A stretch of DNA of 64,000 bases from Bombardia bombarda (GCA_030512295.1 JAULSR010000006.1:682001-746000); one strand, 5' to 3'. Counted from the first letter of the stretch, positions 10,501-24,300 are shown. The notes: generated by a model from the sequence alone, not told the origin. Program-made: numbers and translations.

Positions 10501-12900
10501 CTCCTTCCATGCTTCGCTCAATTTCTACATTAGGTACCTAATTATTGAACAGGCTCGTTCCTCTGTGGCATTTTCAAGACAGAAACAGAAACGCTCGTAG
10601 AGGTCTGCGCTGCATACCATCCATTGTAATTGAGATCGACGGATGAGGACGATGGATCACGAGCACTTTACTCAATTCTGGCATGGAGAGATAGCAGGGA
10701 TGACTCGGATATCTAACCAGTTCTTAATATTGACTGATAATTTGATGATAGGTACCCATTGACCCAAAAGGACAAAGCCGTGTGCGATGGTGTTGGGGTA
10801 AGGTGTTACGAATGAAGGGGTGAATATGAATTTCTCTTCTACAGAGGCTTAATGACGGGAGATTGCCGAAAAACGCGGACTATGGATGTAGTATTGATGA
10901 ATTATCCCTTGTTCTGTTCACCCCATGAAGGGGCAAGACGCACTTGAATACAGCTACTAATACCAACCATAACGCTTGCTTTAGCGATTCTAGCCGTCCT
11001 CCATACACCATTGAGGTCTGAGGACCGAATGACTTCAAGTATCTCAGCACATACTGAGTAGCATAAGTTGAACTTTAGAGATACCCCAAATAGTTATGCG
11101 GTCGCAGTATTATCTACTCTCTATTATTAATGATCTCATAGGATTTGCTATGTCGGTTGTAGGTATGAAAGGGGGAAAGAAGTAAATGCCTTACATATCA
11201 GTTTTTCTGTCTATATGAGACATGCTTCACCACATATTTTTTGATTCGACAAGTAAGTAAGATGGTAAGTGTAATCATTAGTAGGAAATATCGGTATATA
11301 CATGACAGCTAGCAGTGCTAGCAGCAATGCAGTATTCCATACACCCAGAAAACTTTCACATCAGACTCGCTACATACTTATTGCATTCGAACCTACCTCT
11401 ACTATCCTAAAATACTTAGTCAGTGGTCTAACACTGAACCTCTACGTATTGCATTTTTTATATATAACGTGCTGAATAAGTAATCCGGGGTTATAGTAGC
11501 TGCATTCTGTCGAGAAATCACATGGGTATTACTAAGTGAATACTTGGAAATGGTGGCAGATACATTTCAATTATTGTAGCTTTCCAATCACATCAACAGG
11601 GCTGAGATCTGGGCAATGCTTATTTCTTCATGTTCCATGGCATCAAAGCCTATTTCTGTTGGTTGGTAAAGCACTATGGTTTTATCTGAGAATCTCGGTT
11701 CTTTTTATCACTGAAGGGTTAAGATGGCAAGGGCGGTTCTTGTTCATTGTTTGGTGTCTTACAGCAGAGCTTGTGCAATAATATGTCCGCCAATATAGCA
11801 TCAGGTGCACATATAGAAGTCCTCGGTCATGATATACTGTCTCAACTACGGGAATATGTATCCGATTAGCTGACGGAAGGGGAGAATATATTAAGCCTTT
11901 GTGTGTGTCCCCTTCAATAGGTATATTAACACGGGAAATATGTATATACATATATATATTGGAAGAAAGCAGTCCATGTTACACCTAGGTCTGCAAGGTC
12001 AACACTGTCAAAGTAAAAAGATCAGTTAAACACATGGTTGAATGTTGTACTATATGCTCACTCACTTCTGTAAAGTTTGAACAGAAACCGACCAAACATA
12101 GTTCGGGTACCTACCTACTAAGAAGTAGCAACGAGATATGCCGGTCACAGAGATGAACAAATGTTTAGCATTTAGCTCGGCTTCTTCTCGTATTGAAGTT
12201 GATTTGACCAACAATACGGATCACATGAATAACCCCTTCTCATGCTATGGTCGAAGATGTGGCTTAAACTTCGGCAAGCCACAGTACAGTGTGATATGAT
12301 TTTAATGAGAATGGAAACTCAATATTATACTGTGGTCCGGAATGCTCCCGAGGACGAATAGGAAGAGTAAATATTTATCGAGCCGCCATGTATTTACTGA
12401 AAATCACGGGCCTAAGACTGAATCAAAATTTACCGCGTTTGTCTATTTGGTTCATCGACGCTCGACCAAGGAGATGGACATAGATATTTCACTTTCATTC
12501 GTCCATGTTTCGCCGCCCATTGCCAATATAGACCCTCTCGGTTACAATGGAGATTCTTCTGCAAGTACTGCCTCGGTATATCATATCCATGCAAAGCGAG
12601 GCATTGCTCTATAAAAGATGGTCATCCGATGCCCGACCCGTCAGCCACATCCTCCTCAGCGTAAACTGCAAAACTATGCTGCCCAGGTCTTCATGGTATA
12701 CGGTGCCAATAATATACTGTTCATCTCAGTCTATACTCCAAGTACACCACCCCTGTGATCACCTTCGATGATGGACAGCTTGCTTAACAAGCCCTGTGTA
12801 CATTGCTGTTTGTACAACAAGAGTAACATATATAGATCGTGTTACATCTCGAGTTACTACGGCAAGAGAAGGCAGGCAATGAATGTACCCCAAGGATCAT
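10500..12900. other. AT-rich, TA-rich noncoding block
   Basis: By eye this block is clearly richer in A and T than the genes around it (individual lines near 35-40 percent GC). It is rich in TA steps and has almost no reading frame above 90 codons. I saw no terminal repeats, target-site duplication or transposase remnant. It could be an old element degraded by RIP or simply AT-rich spacer; composition alone cannot decide. Confidence 0.45.
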
Positions 12901-15900
12901 ATTCGGGGTAGCCCACCAAAGTGACATTTAGCTTCCCGTGAGCCCTCCTTCCTAGTTACCCAGCACATCTTATTAGCGATGGAAAGCCAAGATATATAGC
13001 TTGACTTGGCCGAGATAGCTCAAATACTCTTCCTGTACTTTCTGTTGGCAGTTAACATGTGATATTAGCTGGTGCCCAGACCCGGTGGGCGCGAACCCTA
13101 TCCACAAAAGTGGTCTGCCTCTCAGGTGATGGTCCGAGACCGACTCTTCTGATCGCTTAATCGCTTATCACGAGATGTAATACCCCGAGAGGTAAACCAA
13201 GAGGCATAAGTGCTACCCGCCCGACGACTGACAAGCTTCTGAGGGTCATCCCCACTGACTGACTATCCTCGGGTACGGTCTGACGGGTGTGTTGGACAGC
13301 TTCGCAAGAACCAATGCCTGTAACACTGGCTGTATCGTTCCTGGGCGGCCAAACATATTCCTATGGTGGGCTTTCCCTACATCACCCTTGGTTAGAGTAT
13401 CGATTGCCAAAGACCGTAGACCAATGAGTTGCTTCAGCTAGACAAGTGATAGATGATTGAAGTTGAAAGCCATAAAGTTTGCAACTGGCCAGCGGTTTCA
13501 TGGTAAGCAAATACGTTAATGTAACGCCCAGTACAAAGTAGGATATCGTAGAAGAAGGAAGGCGAAACAGAAGGAGAAGCAGGGGGAGCTTTCGAGTTAT
13601 TGGGCTACGTGCCTCTCTTATAGCAGGACCAGTCCCCGACAGCAGATGTTACCACATCGACGATAACGCAAAGCCACTGGATATCTTCCGAGCATCCGAT
13701 AAGCACGATGGCATATTATGTCGTGATAAGAGATAGCAATGTCGTTGCCCTGGACTAGTGTACTGTCAACCATCCAGAAGCGACTTGGCAGGGCCATTGG
13801 CGTGAGTGGAAGGATAGTGCTGGCGGCTGTGTCAACGCCTTATCTGCACAATTGGGTCGTCTTATAGCAGCCACACAAGACGTAACATGAAGAAAGAATT
13901 AAACTAGCCGCGACACAGAAAGAGACATATTGACGCCGGAACCTCCTCATCTAGGGAATCAGCATGGCCTTGGATCCTCCGTGCATAATTACATGTATGG
14001 GGAAGCGTGCAGACGGCAGATGGCAGCCGGATGAAAGGGACATGGGCTGATGGCTGGCGAGATAAGATAGTGATGGCTGGCTTAACTTCCCGATCGGTTT
14101 GTTCGCGGTATGTACTATGTAGGCGGTGGTAGCGTGCATCCCATACGTGTAACGTCGCGAGAGAAAGTCTGCGTATAAAGGACATGATGGCACTTTCTGA
14201 CCCAAAGATAGGCGGTCGCGGACAGACAAGGCTGATCTTGTCCTCGAAGAGCAGGTGGCCCCTATCTTCCTTATCCCCCTGCCTGTTTGCCTGTGCCTGC
14301 GCCTTACCCTACCACGCCACGACCTTCCATGCCATGCTAATGACATGCCCAGATAAAACAATGCCAGTGTTGCTCATGTTGGCCGAAAATTGCGACTGGT
14401 CACCCGCCAGATTCGCAGGCCCTGAATGGACAGAGACCTGGGGGGTTATCATGACAGAGATAAGGAATGAATCAAACGCTTTAGGTGAACAACAAAGCCG
14501 ATATCAGATGCAATCCTTCTTTGCGGGCGCATATATATAGCAGCTGGGCATCCCGGAGGTCCTACAAGCCTTGACGAAACGAGTTTCCTTTCGCCATGCA
14601 TTGGAGTCACTTGACCACTAAATTTTCGCCATACACCAACATACAAGCACGCAGTCAGTTTGGGGTGACGAGGTAGCCCGGGGTACGACTTGGGAAGATT
14701 GATCATGGACGGGTCAGGGTTGGGGTTAGAGATGAGGAGGATCAAAGAAAGGGGCTTGGCCGAAGAACAACAAAAATGAAAGAGCAGGACAAACGGGCCA
14801 GTCATGGTCTCGACGCATCAAATCGCCAACCCTACCCTCTTCTGCGTCTGGCACTGTCCTCCGCCCAGCAAAAGTACTGTTGATGGTCCTCTGTCCTCCC
14901 CTTTTCATCGAGATCTGCATACCCTCGGCCTCCCATCCCCCGCGTTTCGTGTCGCCCTCTTCGAATTGGTTGCGGGGTGGGATTGAGAAGCTTCTTGAGG
15001 AAACCCCCACGTCGAACCAGAATTCTCATTGGCCCTACCGCCACGCCGACCAACAGCCTCTCGAACATTGCACGATTAAATCCCGCAATCCTTTTCGACT
15101 GGTCCGACCTAGACCAGTCTTTCCGCACATTACCAGGTGACAGAAGAGGACCTGCGTACTGTGTATGGGGTAGGGAAGGGGGGATGTTGCTGTCATTTTT
15201 GGAGATGTGCCTGTCGTCAGATTCGGGCCCAGGCCCACGAGTACCTGTCCCGATACAAGCTTCTAAGCTGGTACGACGCGACACGACGCGGTAAGAGCGA
15301 CAGCTGCTTGAGGGGGGGGGCAGGCTTTTCTTGCCGTGGGAGAGGCTCAGTGAACCACGTTGGATAGGCACTGTCAACCGACATAAGCTGCTCCGAATTG
15401 TTAGGTGGTAGGAACCTTGGCAGTGTGAGTGAGAACCTGTCTTGTCTGTTGCTGACCTCTTGACAGCAGCCCAGCCCAGCCACCAGCCTTGAAGACAAAT
15501 TGACCTGGGTAAGTTTTTACCTCTGTGCAGACAGAGTCTGTAGACATGGGTCTGGCCTTGTAGAGTTGCGTACTGTTTAGACAGAGAGACCACTTGCGCG
15601 GTAAAAACGCGGGTGTTTCCGCACTCAGCGAGGTCGGATAGCTTTACCCTGTGGCAGTCTCAATGCCGCTCTTTGAGGAAGCGGTGCGCCGAACCGATTG
15701 GCAGCCTCGCATGGATCTATTCTAGGGCCCTTTTAGAGCCGGCAGAAACGCCACTGTCGACCAACCTTGTCGATGCCTCATCAAGGCGGGCCGATTGTCG
15801 GGCAAACCCTGGGATTATACCGGTACCTAAGCCGAAAGCTCGCTCGCATCGTTACACAATTGCCACATGTAAATATTGGGGACGACGATAACACGAGACA

Positions 15901-18900
15901 AGGCTAGGGCTGTGAGCCGGCTCCGTGGAGACCGGATGACGCTACTGGCTGATGCCGTTACCGCACGCACCGTGGTTAGATGAATCACAGGAACGCCCAG
16001 ACAGCCGCGTCACACTGGAGCTGCGAATCGAGCCCTTTCCCAGAACGGCTCTGGTGAATTTTGGTGCCATATGGGAAAGGGCCGTGGTGAGAGCCAAGCA
16101 AGAGCCAAGCATGAGCAAGGTGCGTGCATGCATGCGAACAATAGCGCACTGTCAGATCAGCACGCTTGAACGGTGAGCCGTGGCTCTAGATAATGAACCG
16201 CACGCTACGTGATGGTCCAACCTTGTCATTATCCACAGATCGGAAAATAAAGGAACGAACCTAGGTGCTGGATGAAACACTAATCAGTCCTTAGAGCATC
16301 AACAACTCCAGCTAGGTGGATAGTTAGAAGAGTCTTCTTGCACGAATCGAATAGGTGCGACACATTGGTGGCGGTCATGGAATCGGACGGCTATCCGTCC
16401 CGTGTCTCGCAGTTGTGTAGCGTGCTGCGTAGGCAAGGACCTACTGTGTAGGTAATAGGCCAATTGTGACTTCTACCATGTGCATCGTGGCGATGCTAAC
16501 GAATACGTGCTAAGAGAAACATTCAAGGCAGGGAATAGTTGTAATACGGTGTCAGATCCCATATGAGCGACTGCCCGAGGCCTGGACCCATCAAGATCGC
16601 CAATCTCCATTAGCATGGGTCACATTGTCGTCATCCTAGGCATTGGATCGACTGTTCCACTTCCAGAAGCTCGCTTGGATCCGATGGTGCCCATTGTCAG
16701 GCATGACGTGCAATGTCAAGTCGCTGGGTGTTGCACAACATCATCTGGTGGTCACTAGGTGGTGGTGGAGGCGGTGGACATCACGGAGCGGAGGGTCTGG
16801 TCTAGGTTCAACTAAAATTGATTGACGCAGACGCCTCCAAAGCGCCCACATCGATGAGGAAAGAACGATGCGGGGGATGTCAATCAAGTTCATGGGCTTT
16901 AGGTACCCGCTTACCTACACTCGCAGTGGGCAGGCAGGGCCAGAAGACCTGAAGAAAGATGTTCCCAGGTGCAGTGTGGATCTGCACTGGCTTGCATTGT
17001 CCGATTAATGGGCGGTCCATTTGGATTGGCTCTCTACTTCGAAGCTTCCGACCGTAATTTTGTAGAAATGGAAGAAACCAACATGGAATCCCTACTGTGC
17101 ACTTTAAACAACACCCTGTCTGTCTTTTTTTCCTGACACGTCTCACGCCTCGCCATGAGAGTTTGTAGGCTGCTGGTGAGTGGGGTTCACGGCAGTATGG
17201 CCGCTAGCCTGCGAGCTAACAGAAGCAGGTTTCGTTTCCGAATGGGGAGTGGGCGTGAGCCAGGGCTCGAGAACGACCGAGTGGGTCGCAAGGGTGTCTT
17301 TTCTGAAGTGGGGGTCAACATGCAACCTTCATGCAAGTGCTCAATACCCTGGTCGGTACTTCGTACTTCGTACCTCGTGCCGTCGCCCGCCAATGTCCCT
17401 GTCGCGGAACCGTTTTTGGCGCCCATACGAATGAATTGTACCTGCCCCCTCATCTCATGGCCTTGGGCTTCAGAGTCAGCCAACCTCTCAACTCTCAGCC
17501 TACCTGTTCCACACATGATGTCGGAATTGGGGACCGGAATCATAGCTTAGAATGGTCTTCAGCTCGAGAGACTACAGTCAAAAGGACCGAGGCTCGTCCC
17601 CGCAATCAGCATCTATGACCACTGGAACCGTCGTCGACGACCACGGCGTCGCGCTTTTCACCCCACGCAGGCCGAGGCCCCCTTCCGGACTCATTTCCCA
17701 GAGAGTAGCACCACGCGTCTGAGAGTTGGAGCGCTTAAACTGCGGGCGATGCTCCACAGGTATGCGGCGCTGGGCGTTGAGAGAGTGGGGTGACACTTTC
17801 AATTGCCTGCCACAAGAGCTAAGCCGAACCATGGAACCATCGCCGTTCGCCATGCTCTTCCCGCCCACAGTACGAAGCATCCAACTACGTACTCATTCTC
17901 TTCCCTCCAAAACAAACAGCAGAATGTGCTTCGACTGAGAGTTGCGATAGGTTCAGACGAAGCCTAAGTAAGGGGACCGTGTATCTTTGCGTGGTTCAAG
18001 TTGTAGGGTCCAGCAGCTGCCTTTACTTCATATCTGGCTACTGGAGCAGGCCTGCAAATCCGCGCGGGATGTCCTGGATTCATGAACCTCCAACTTACAC
18101 AGTACCTTCTGGCTCTGGGGTGGTAATCCGCACCCTCACCCTCAATTCCGCTTTCCCGCAGACGCCACACATGGTTATTCGAAGGAAGGCGAGAGTCCTG
18201 AGCCTCGACTAGCCGCATCATCTCGCTTCTGTTGCTCGAGCTGACATTTGCCAACTTCGTAGGGCATTACTTCACTGCCCAGTACGTCGCGTATGTACAT
18301 ATCGAAGTACCTATGCACCAACCCGAGACTCGCAGCAAAGCTACACGGTAGAGTTGGATGACAGAAAGCTTAACGCACAATATATCAGCACCGAGGTTGT
18401 GTTCAAATTCCCGACGGAGAAACGTCAGCCGAGGAACGCTGGTCCTGGCAAAACGAGTGTCGCAACTCTTGAGTGTATGGCGACTGTCTAACTGGTCAGG
18501 TTATTGACTTTTCGCAATTGAGGGACGGAAGGAGTCGTTACCAGAAAACACACACATAAATGCGTGATCTACATCGTACTCGAACTGGGACGGACTGGTA
18601 CAATACCCGAATATGTGTACAGTACATCAGTATATTACACCCAGCTGCAGTTGGCAGCTCCAAGGCAGAAAAAAAGCCCACCGTCACGTGGGGGTTGGAG
18701 TCATTCTTGTTAGCAATTCAGTAAAAGCCCGAATGTGCAAACAGGACGATGTGGAATGGAAACAGGACCACAGACAGAGCAAAAGAAAAGAGACGACAAA
18801 CGCAACAGCAGACTGAGGTTCTGCACTGTTACGGCGAGGGCACCCAATGTTCTGAGGATGCGACATCCTGCAGGCTCGCCGATGCGACGCGCCACAGTCC

Positions 18901-19239
18901 CAGCCAACCAGCGCAGGCCCACGATGGAAACCATTTCTCGTCTCCTCCTTCAGCATCCCCATAGTTATGACCCCACATCGGAATCCCTGCTCAGATCCCT
19001 GGCTGCAGAACTGGTGGTGCATGAGTAAGTACCAGTGACTTCGCTACCTTTGAGTCAAAAAGCCCGCTGCAGTCCCCACGCTCGACGTCCTGCACTTTCC
19101 TGTTTAGCCTCCAGAGTGTGGGTGACTACCCGACGCTCTCACCACCAGCTTCACCGTCAGCTTCACCGTCGCCACCAAGGGATCTCAATTACACCCTCCC
19201 TATACTAGGGAGCAACGGGAAATATCATTTATCTTATTC

Positions 19240-19265
19240 TTTTTTTTTTTTTTTTTTTTTTTTTT
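19240..19265. repeat. Poly(T) run of 26 nt
   Basis: Uninterrupted T-run about 2.1 kb upstream of areA. A poly(A) remnant of a retroelement on the minus strand is possible, but no element body is recognisable beside it. Confidence 0.9.
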
Positions 19266-19942
19266 GTGGATAACGCAAAAAGAAAAAGTATAGCTGACCA
19301 TGTAGAAATTGTTGTAGTATTTGCTGTCGGATGAGGTCCTGAAGAGATGATAACTTTGATTCCAAGGACGCGGCGCCCAATCGCCAAAAGGGCAGCTGGA
19401 CAATGAAACAGGGGTGGGGTGGGTGAGGTGAGTGTGAGCTAACATGCTGTGGTAGAGCCGTAAACCGGTCAGGATCTCCAGAATCTTTCCAAGGTAAATG
19501 GAGCAGATGGATGTGAGGGGGCTCGGCAAATGACGGTATTTTCCTACCTGACGACCAGTATTCCTCTTAACACGTTTGGCAGTTTAGCAGAGCAGTTGCT
19601 GAGGGGAAGCCTTCAAGTCACCGCAGGGCCAGGGGCAAAGACTGGTGGACAGTGGTAGCCTCAGAGATTCTCGTGCTTTAAAGACGTAGATTGTTGTTGC
19701 ATGATGATGGGCCATTGTGGCTTTCGTAACCAGCCAGCAGCATCAACCGCCAAAAACCCCCTTTTACCACCGTCAGTTATAATTGGTACATGTACCTTAG
19801 GTATCGTTTGGATATCCACCCGGCCAACTCCGCTGACGGAGTTAATACTTGGTGAGATTGGCCCATCGCAACTGCCAACTACACAGTACGGCCCACGGGC
19901 AACCGTGGCTTCCCTACCTACGATTACGAAGCACACTACCGT

Positions 19943-20005
19943 AACCGCGATCGCAACCGCAATCGCAACCGCAATCGCAACCGCAATCGCAACCGCAACC
20001 GCAAC
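19943..20005. repeat. 12-bp tandem repeat (AACCGCAATCGC)
   Basis: About five copies of a 12-bp unit made of two near-identical 6-mers (AACCGC and AATCGC), ending in plain AACCGC copies. It lies about 1.4 kb upstream of the areA start and outside any gene. Confidence 0.9.
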
Positions 20006-21013
20006 GTCGACCTGCTTCACAGCCTAACCACTTGTTCTGGAGTGCGTGCACTATTCGTACCTACGTGCAGGTCCGTTATCCGTGCAGCAGGAGCAGACCC
20101 CCCTCTAGGGAATAGTCCTCTTCAGCCAGCGGGGACCAAACTTCCTTGGACCTCGCTGGTAAGGTAGCTGTTAGTGTCCCTGCTGTGGTAGAGGGCGCGA
20201 AGTCGGCGTCAAGAAGAGCGCTGTGCTGCGATGCTGCGATGCTGCGGCGCTACAGCTTCTCCCGTAGACGGCACAGGTTGCACGAGCTGCAAGCTGCAAC
20301 ATCTTTGAGGTGGTTACTGGCCTGCACTCGCGGGAGGCAACGCGTGTCATTCCATTTCACGGCCTCTCTCTCCACCAACTAGTTCTAGTAGCACGACGTC
20401 TCCCCACTTGCTCTTTCTGTAAGTCCAGTTTTGCAGTTCAGTGCTTTGCACCTCAGTGATTGCCCGGCGAAGCCCCCGACAGCTTCCGTTCTCCCCCGTT
20501 TCTCCCCCGTCCGGGTCGTTGTCTCTCCACTTCACCTGGGCTGGCTGTCTGTGCCTGCGGGCACTTCCTGGTTCAAGCACGAGCGAAGGAATTGCCCCAG
20601 CGGGAGCCCGCTGCCCAGTATGGACTAAGGCAATTAGTGCTCTCCTGCCTCGCACGCCCGACTCCCCTTTAGGTCCCCTAGTTCACAGCGACGACGGCAC
20701 CTCCAAGGTATCCAAACATACATACATACCTATGTACATCACATACCTTCCTCGCCCACCTAAGCTTCCCAACCATTGACTAGACCAGTTCTTTTGTTCT
20801 GACACACATCTTCCAGGCTGGGCTTTAATGACAGCAAGTGCGCGAATGCGTCTGTCTGTGCAGCGCCACAAAAAGCCAATACGGTCGGTACATTACATAC
20901 AGTACCCGCCAGAACCCTAATTTTTGCTTCTTCCTCAGGTACCTTGCACACTGGTCTACCGACCTAACAAGGGCTCTTTGCTTTTGCTTGCCTTTGCTCC
21001 GAGCCGACAAGAG

Positions 21014-21059
21014 ACCCCCCTCTCCTCCCTCCCCTCCCCCTCCCCCTCCCCCTGCCCCC
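21014..21059. promoter_or_regulatory. Polypyrimidine tract upstream of areA
   Basis: A nearly pure C/T stretch (repeating CCCCCT) ends about 325 bp before the proposed areA start. CT-rich tracts just upstream of transcription starts are common in filamentous-fungal promoters. The complementary strand has several G-runs and could form G-quadruplexes. The promoter role is inferred from position and composition. Confidence 0.5.
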
Positions 21060-21383
21060 GGGCTGGGCTAGCCAAAAGTTGCCAAGCCCCAGGCTCCCTG
21101 CCCGTTGCCGCGCCCCGACAGCGTCCCACAGTTGGCTCCAGCGGACACAGCTTCTGACTGGGTTGCTGGGCTTGTGCGTCCCGAGGGCGAAAAAAGCCTG
21201 TGCGGCCACCCGAACGTGGGGAAGGGCAAAATGAAAGACAGCACTGCCCATGTGCTGTTTGACGGCGGCCCCTTCCTCCACCCGGAATCCCCTCCAGGTC
21301 GCTCGCAGCAGGTCTCGCTCGTTTGTACGACAGCGGCAGCAAGCATAGCGACTCCCATTGCGACGTCGACCCCGGCGGCCTCG

Positions 21384-24300
21384 ATGAATTCCACCACGAC
21401 AGATCACGATTATCGCTTCCCACGCCGGCTAGGCGACGCCCAACCCTTTGCCGCCGCCGCCACTAGCATCACCACCACCACCACCACCACCGCCGCCGCG
21501 ACCGGCACACCACTCAAAGCCGAGCCAGGCGCTCCGTCTCCGACCCCTTTCTCGAGGATCACACCAACCGCCGCTGCCGGTGTGCGCGCCGCCCACTTGC
21601 ACGGCCTCCGCTTGGACTTGCCGACCAACACGTCGACCACCACAGCCGCCTACGCCAGTGCCCAGGATGACCTTCTGCGCTCTGCCGCCTTCCCTCCGTT
21701 CGAGAACGGCGTGGCGGTTATGAGCCAAACTCCCGACGAGATGCAGAGGCAGGACCCCTTGGCCACCCAGGTCTGGAGATTTTTCTCAAAGACAAAACAG
21801 CTCCTGCCCAACCAGGAGCGCATGGAGAATTTGACCTGGCGGATGATGCACATGAACCTTCGCAAGCGCAGAGAGGCCGAGGTAGCAAGGTAGGTTATGC
21901 TTTGCACATTGGCCATTCTTTTCCTGTGCGCTCTGCTGCCCTCGAGAAAAAGGCTAATTCCGTAACCAGCAGGCCTCAGCGTCCCCCAGCCGCGTCGCTC
22001 AATGCGCCCAGTGGCATTGCACAGCTGCGCAAGACTTCAGAGCAGAATCTTTCACAGCCTGAGCCCATGAATCTGGATGACTTCATACACAATGACAATG
22101 TCTGCACGCCCGCCGGCATGTCTCTCACTCTGTCTCTCGAAGCATCAAGACAGGCTGAGGACCGTTCGGCTCACACCACTACCTCAGCCATTCCTATCAA
22201 GTCCCGTAAGGAGTCGGCGCAGCATCTAATCCCCCAGTCTGTGCCTGTATCTCAACATCACCAGAGAGTCCAAGATGAGTTTGGCTACATCCCTCGCCAT
22301 CCTCGCAAGACGAGCATTGACGAGACGAGCCGACGAGTGAGTTGCCTTCTGTTTTTAAGTCGTTTACTCTCCGCATTATCCAAACACCATCTGCTTCGGC
22401 TGTGCAAAATTGACTATTGACGCCCTGTCACCTGTCTCCGCACCCCGATGTCTGCCTTTGCCTCCAGAGATATTTGGTACTCAAACAAGGTTATGTTCTT
22501 CGTCAGTTGCTGATCAGCTAATTTCATCCGCTCCGTGTAGAATCGAAAACGTCCTGCCGACTTTTCGCCCCATGTTCCTGCAGTGAACAGCAGCGGGTTT
22601 GCAACAAATGAGCTCGATGCGGATGCTGAGCTCCATGAGTATTCGCTCGACCACTCGAACCAGACGAGCATGGCCCAGCCGCCCAATCACGCGGGGATCC
22701 CGTTCCCGCTCGACACCTTCCACTTGGATAACGACCCTATTATCACCTCCGCAGGCCCCTTTCAACAGAATTTCTCATTTTCTCCATCTACCTCACCAAT
22801 GGTGGCCCATGACCCCTTCTCCGCGATGTTCAACAACTCGTCGACCGCTTCAAACACCCTGCCCCCCACCGACTACTATTCACCCCCGGGATCTGCTTAT
22901 CAGTCAACCGTTTCCACCCCACATCCATTGAACGACGGCGAGAACTATCACTACTTCACACCAATGGATATCCGCTATCCTCGCCAGCAAGCTTATAGGC
23001 CCACTCCGGGAATGAATAACACACTGGGGCACCAATTCCCCTATGGTGGCAATGGCAGCTTAATGTTTCCAGCAGCCACCACTGGTCCAGATCCTGTATC
23101 CTCATTTACCGCGCCGGGCTCGTTTGGTCATATAGATCCAACTCAGGTGTTCCAGCATGACCATCCCGCCCGCTCTCCTGGTGTCGCCCTGATGCAGGAG
23201 AACATGTTCTCTTTCGGCACTGACTCGGATGCTGACGATGATGAAGGGGGTGCATTTGCTGATCGCAACATCTCAATGTCTCAGGACTTCCCCTCACAAG
23301 GCATGGATGATTCTGGCTTTGATACCGCATCCCTACAATGGGATCCATCCCTCCCCGGCAACTTCAACACCCAGGCTGCAAGGTACCCGGCTGGCCCGCC
23401 TCGGAAACAAGTCACAATTGGCGGTGCGACGACTGACTATGTCGAGGCAAACGGCGACTGGGAAGGATCAGGCTTGGGTAGGTCGCAGTCACAGTCCTTC
23501 CGCCAGAACGATAAACGCCAGGGCAAGGTGCAGCGGACTGCATCAACACCAGGTTTGGCAGGCCGGGGCAACGCATTTGACCGAATCGGGCAGTCGAACC
23601 CGGGCTCGCCGCCAGGAGATGCGGGACTCGCATCTGGATTCTCGTCAGTCGCGCCCAGCCGGGCTTCGTCGCCTCCTCCGGGGTCGAAGCACGGATCGAC
23701 ATCGAACCTGCAAGGAGCAGCGGGCAATCAAGGAGACAGCAGTGCTCCGACAACATGTACAAACTGCTGTACGCAAACCACACCACTGTGGCGTCGAAAC
23801 CCTGAGGGCCAACCTCTTTGCAACGCCTGTGGCCTATTCCTTAAACTCCACGGCGTCGTAAGGCCGTTGAGCTTAAAGACGGATGTTATCAAGAAGCGGA
23901 ACCGCGGGTCTGGTGCAAGTCTTCCTGTTGGCGGCACCAGCACGCGATCCGGAAAGAAGACTTCTGGCGTCAGCGTTCCGTCAAATAATGCTCCAGGAAT
24001 TAGCACCAGGAAAAACTCGACCTTGTCCATATCTTCTGTTGCCAATCCTCAATCCGCACAAGCTGCCACGCCGCCAGCTCATAACCGAGCCGGGAGCGTC
24101 AACGGCAGTGAGAGCCCCGCGAGCGGCCCTGCGTCGGGCGGTAATACGGCAGGGAGCACGCCAACTAGCTATCACGGCAGTGGCGGCTCCTCCAACGGCG
24201 TTGTCGGCGGCAAAGGCGTCGTTTCTATCGCAGCCGCGCCACCAAAGAACTTGCCTGGTCCCGGTGCCGCTTCTCTGCCGCGGAATGCAGTCATGGGCTC

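Larger units (their letters stand above)
12900..21383. other. Gene-free region upstream of areA
   Basis: About 8.5 kb with moderate GC and no frame I can support as a gene. Candidates of 100-250 codons near 14832-15593 and 17155-17550 lack domains, credible splice partners or signal peptides. It holds a G9 run (15312-15320), a 26-nt T-run (19240-19265), a 12-bp minisatellite (19943-20005) and a pyrimidine tract (21014-21059). The right end must carry the areA promoter and leader, with several upstream ATGs near 20.6-20.9 kb. Confidence 0.5.

Noticed and set aside
14832..15593. 253-codon minus-strand frame in the region upstream of areA
   Set aside because: Arg- and Ser-rich without a recognisable domain; equally long frames occur on the opposite strand, as expected for random GC-rich DNA.
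17155..17550. 131-codon plus-strand frame with an ATG
   Set aside because: No domain, no convincing signal peptide, and overlapping frames of similar length in the other phases.
18400..18440. Possible tRNA T-arm sequence (GTTCAAATTCCC)
   Set aside because: No matching acceptor, D-arm or anticodon stem could be assembled around it.
19240..19265. Poly(T) run as evidence for a retrotransposon insertion
   Set aside because: No element body, target-site duplication or reverse-transcriptase remnant adjoins it.
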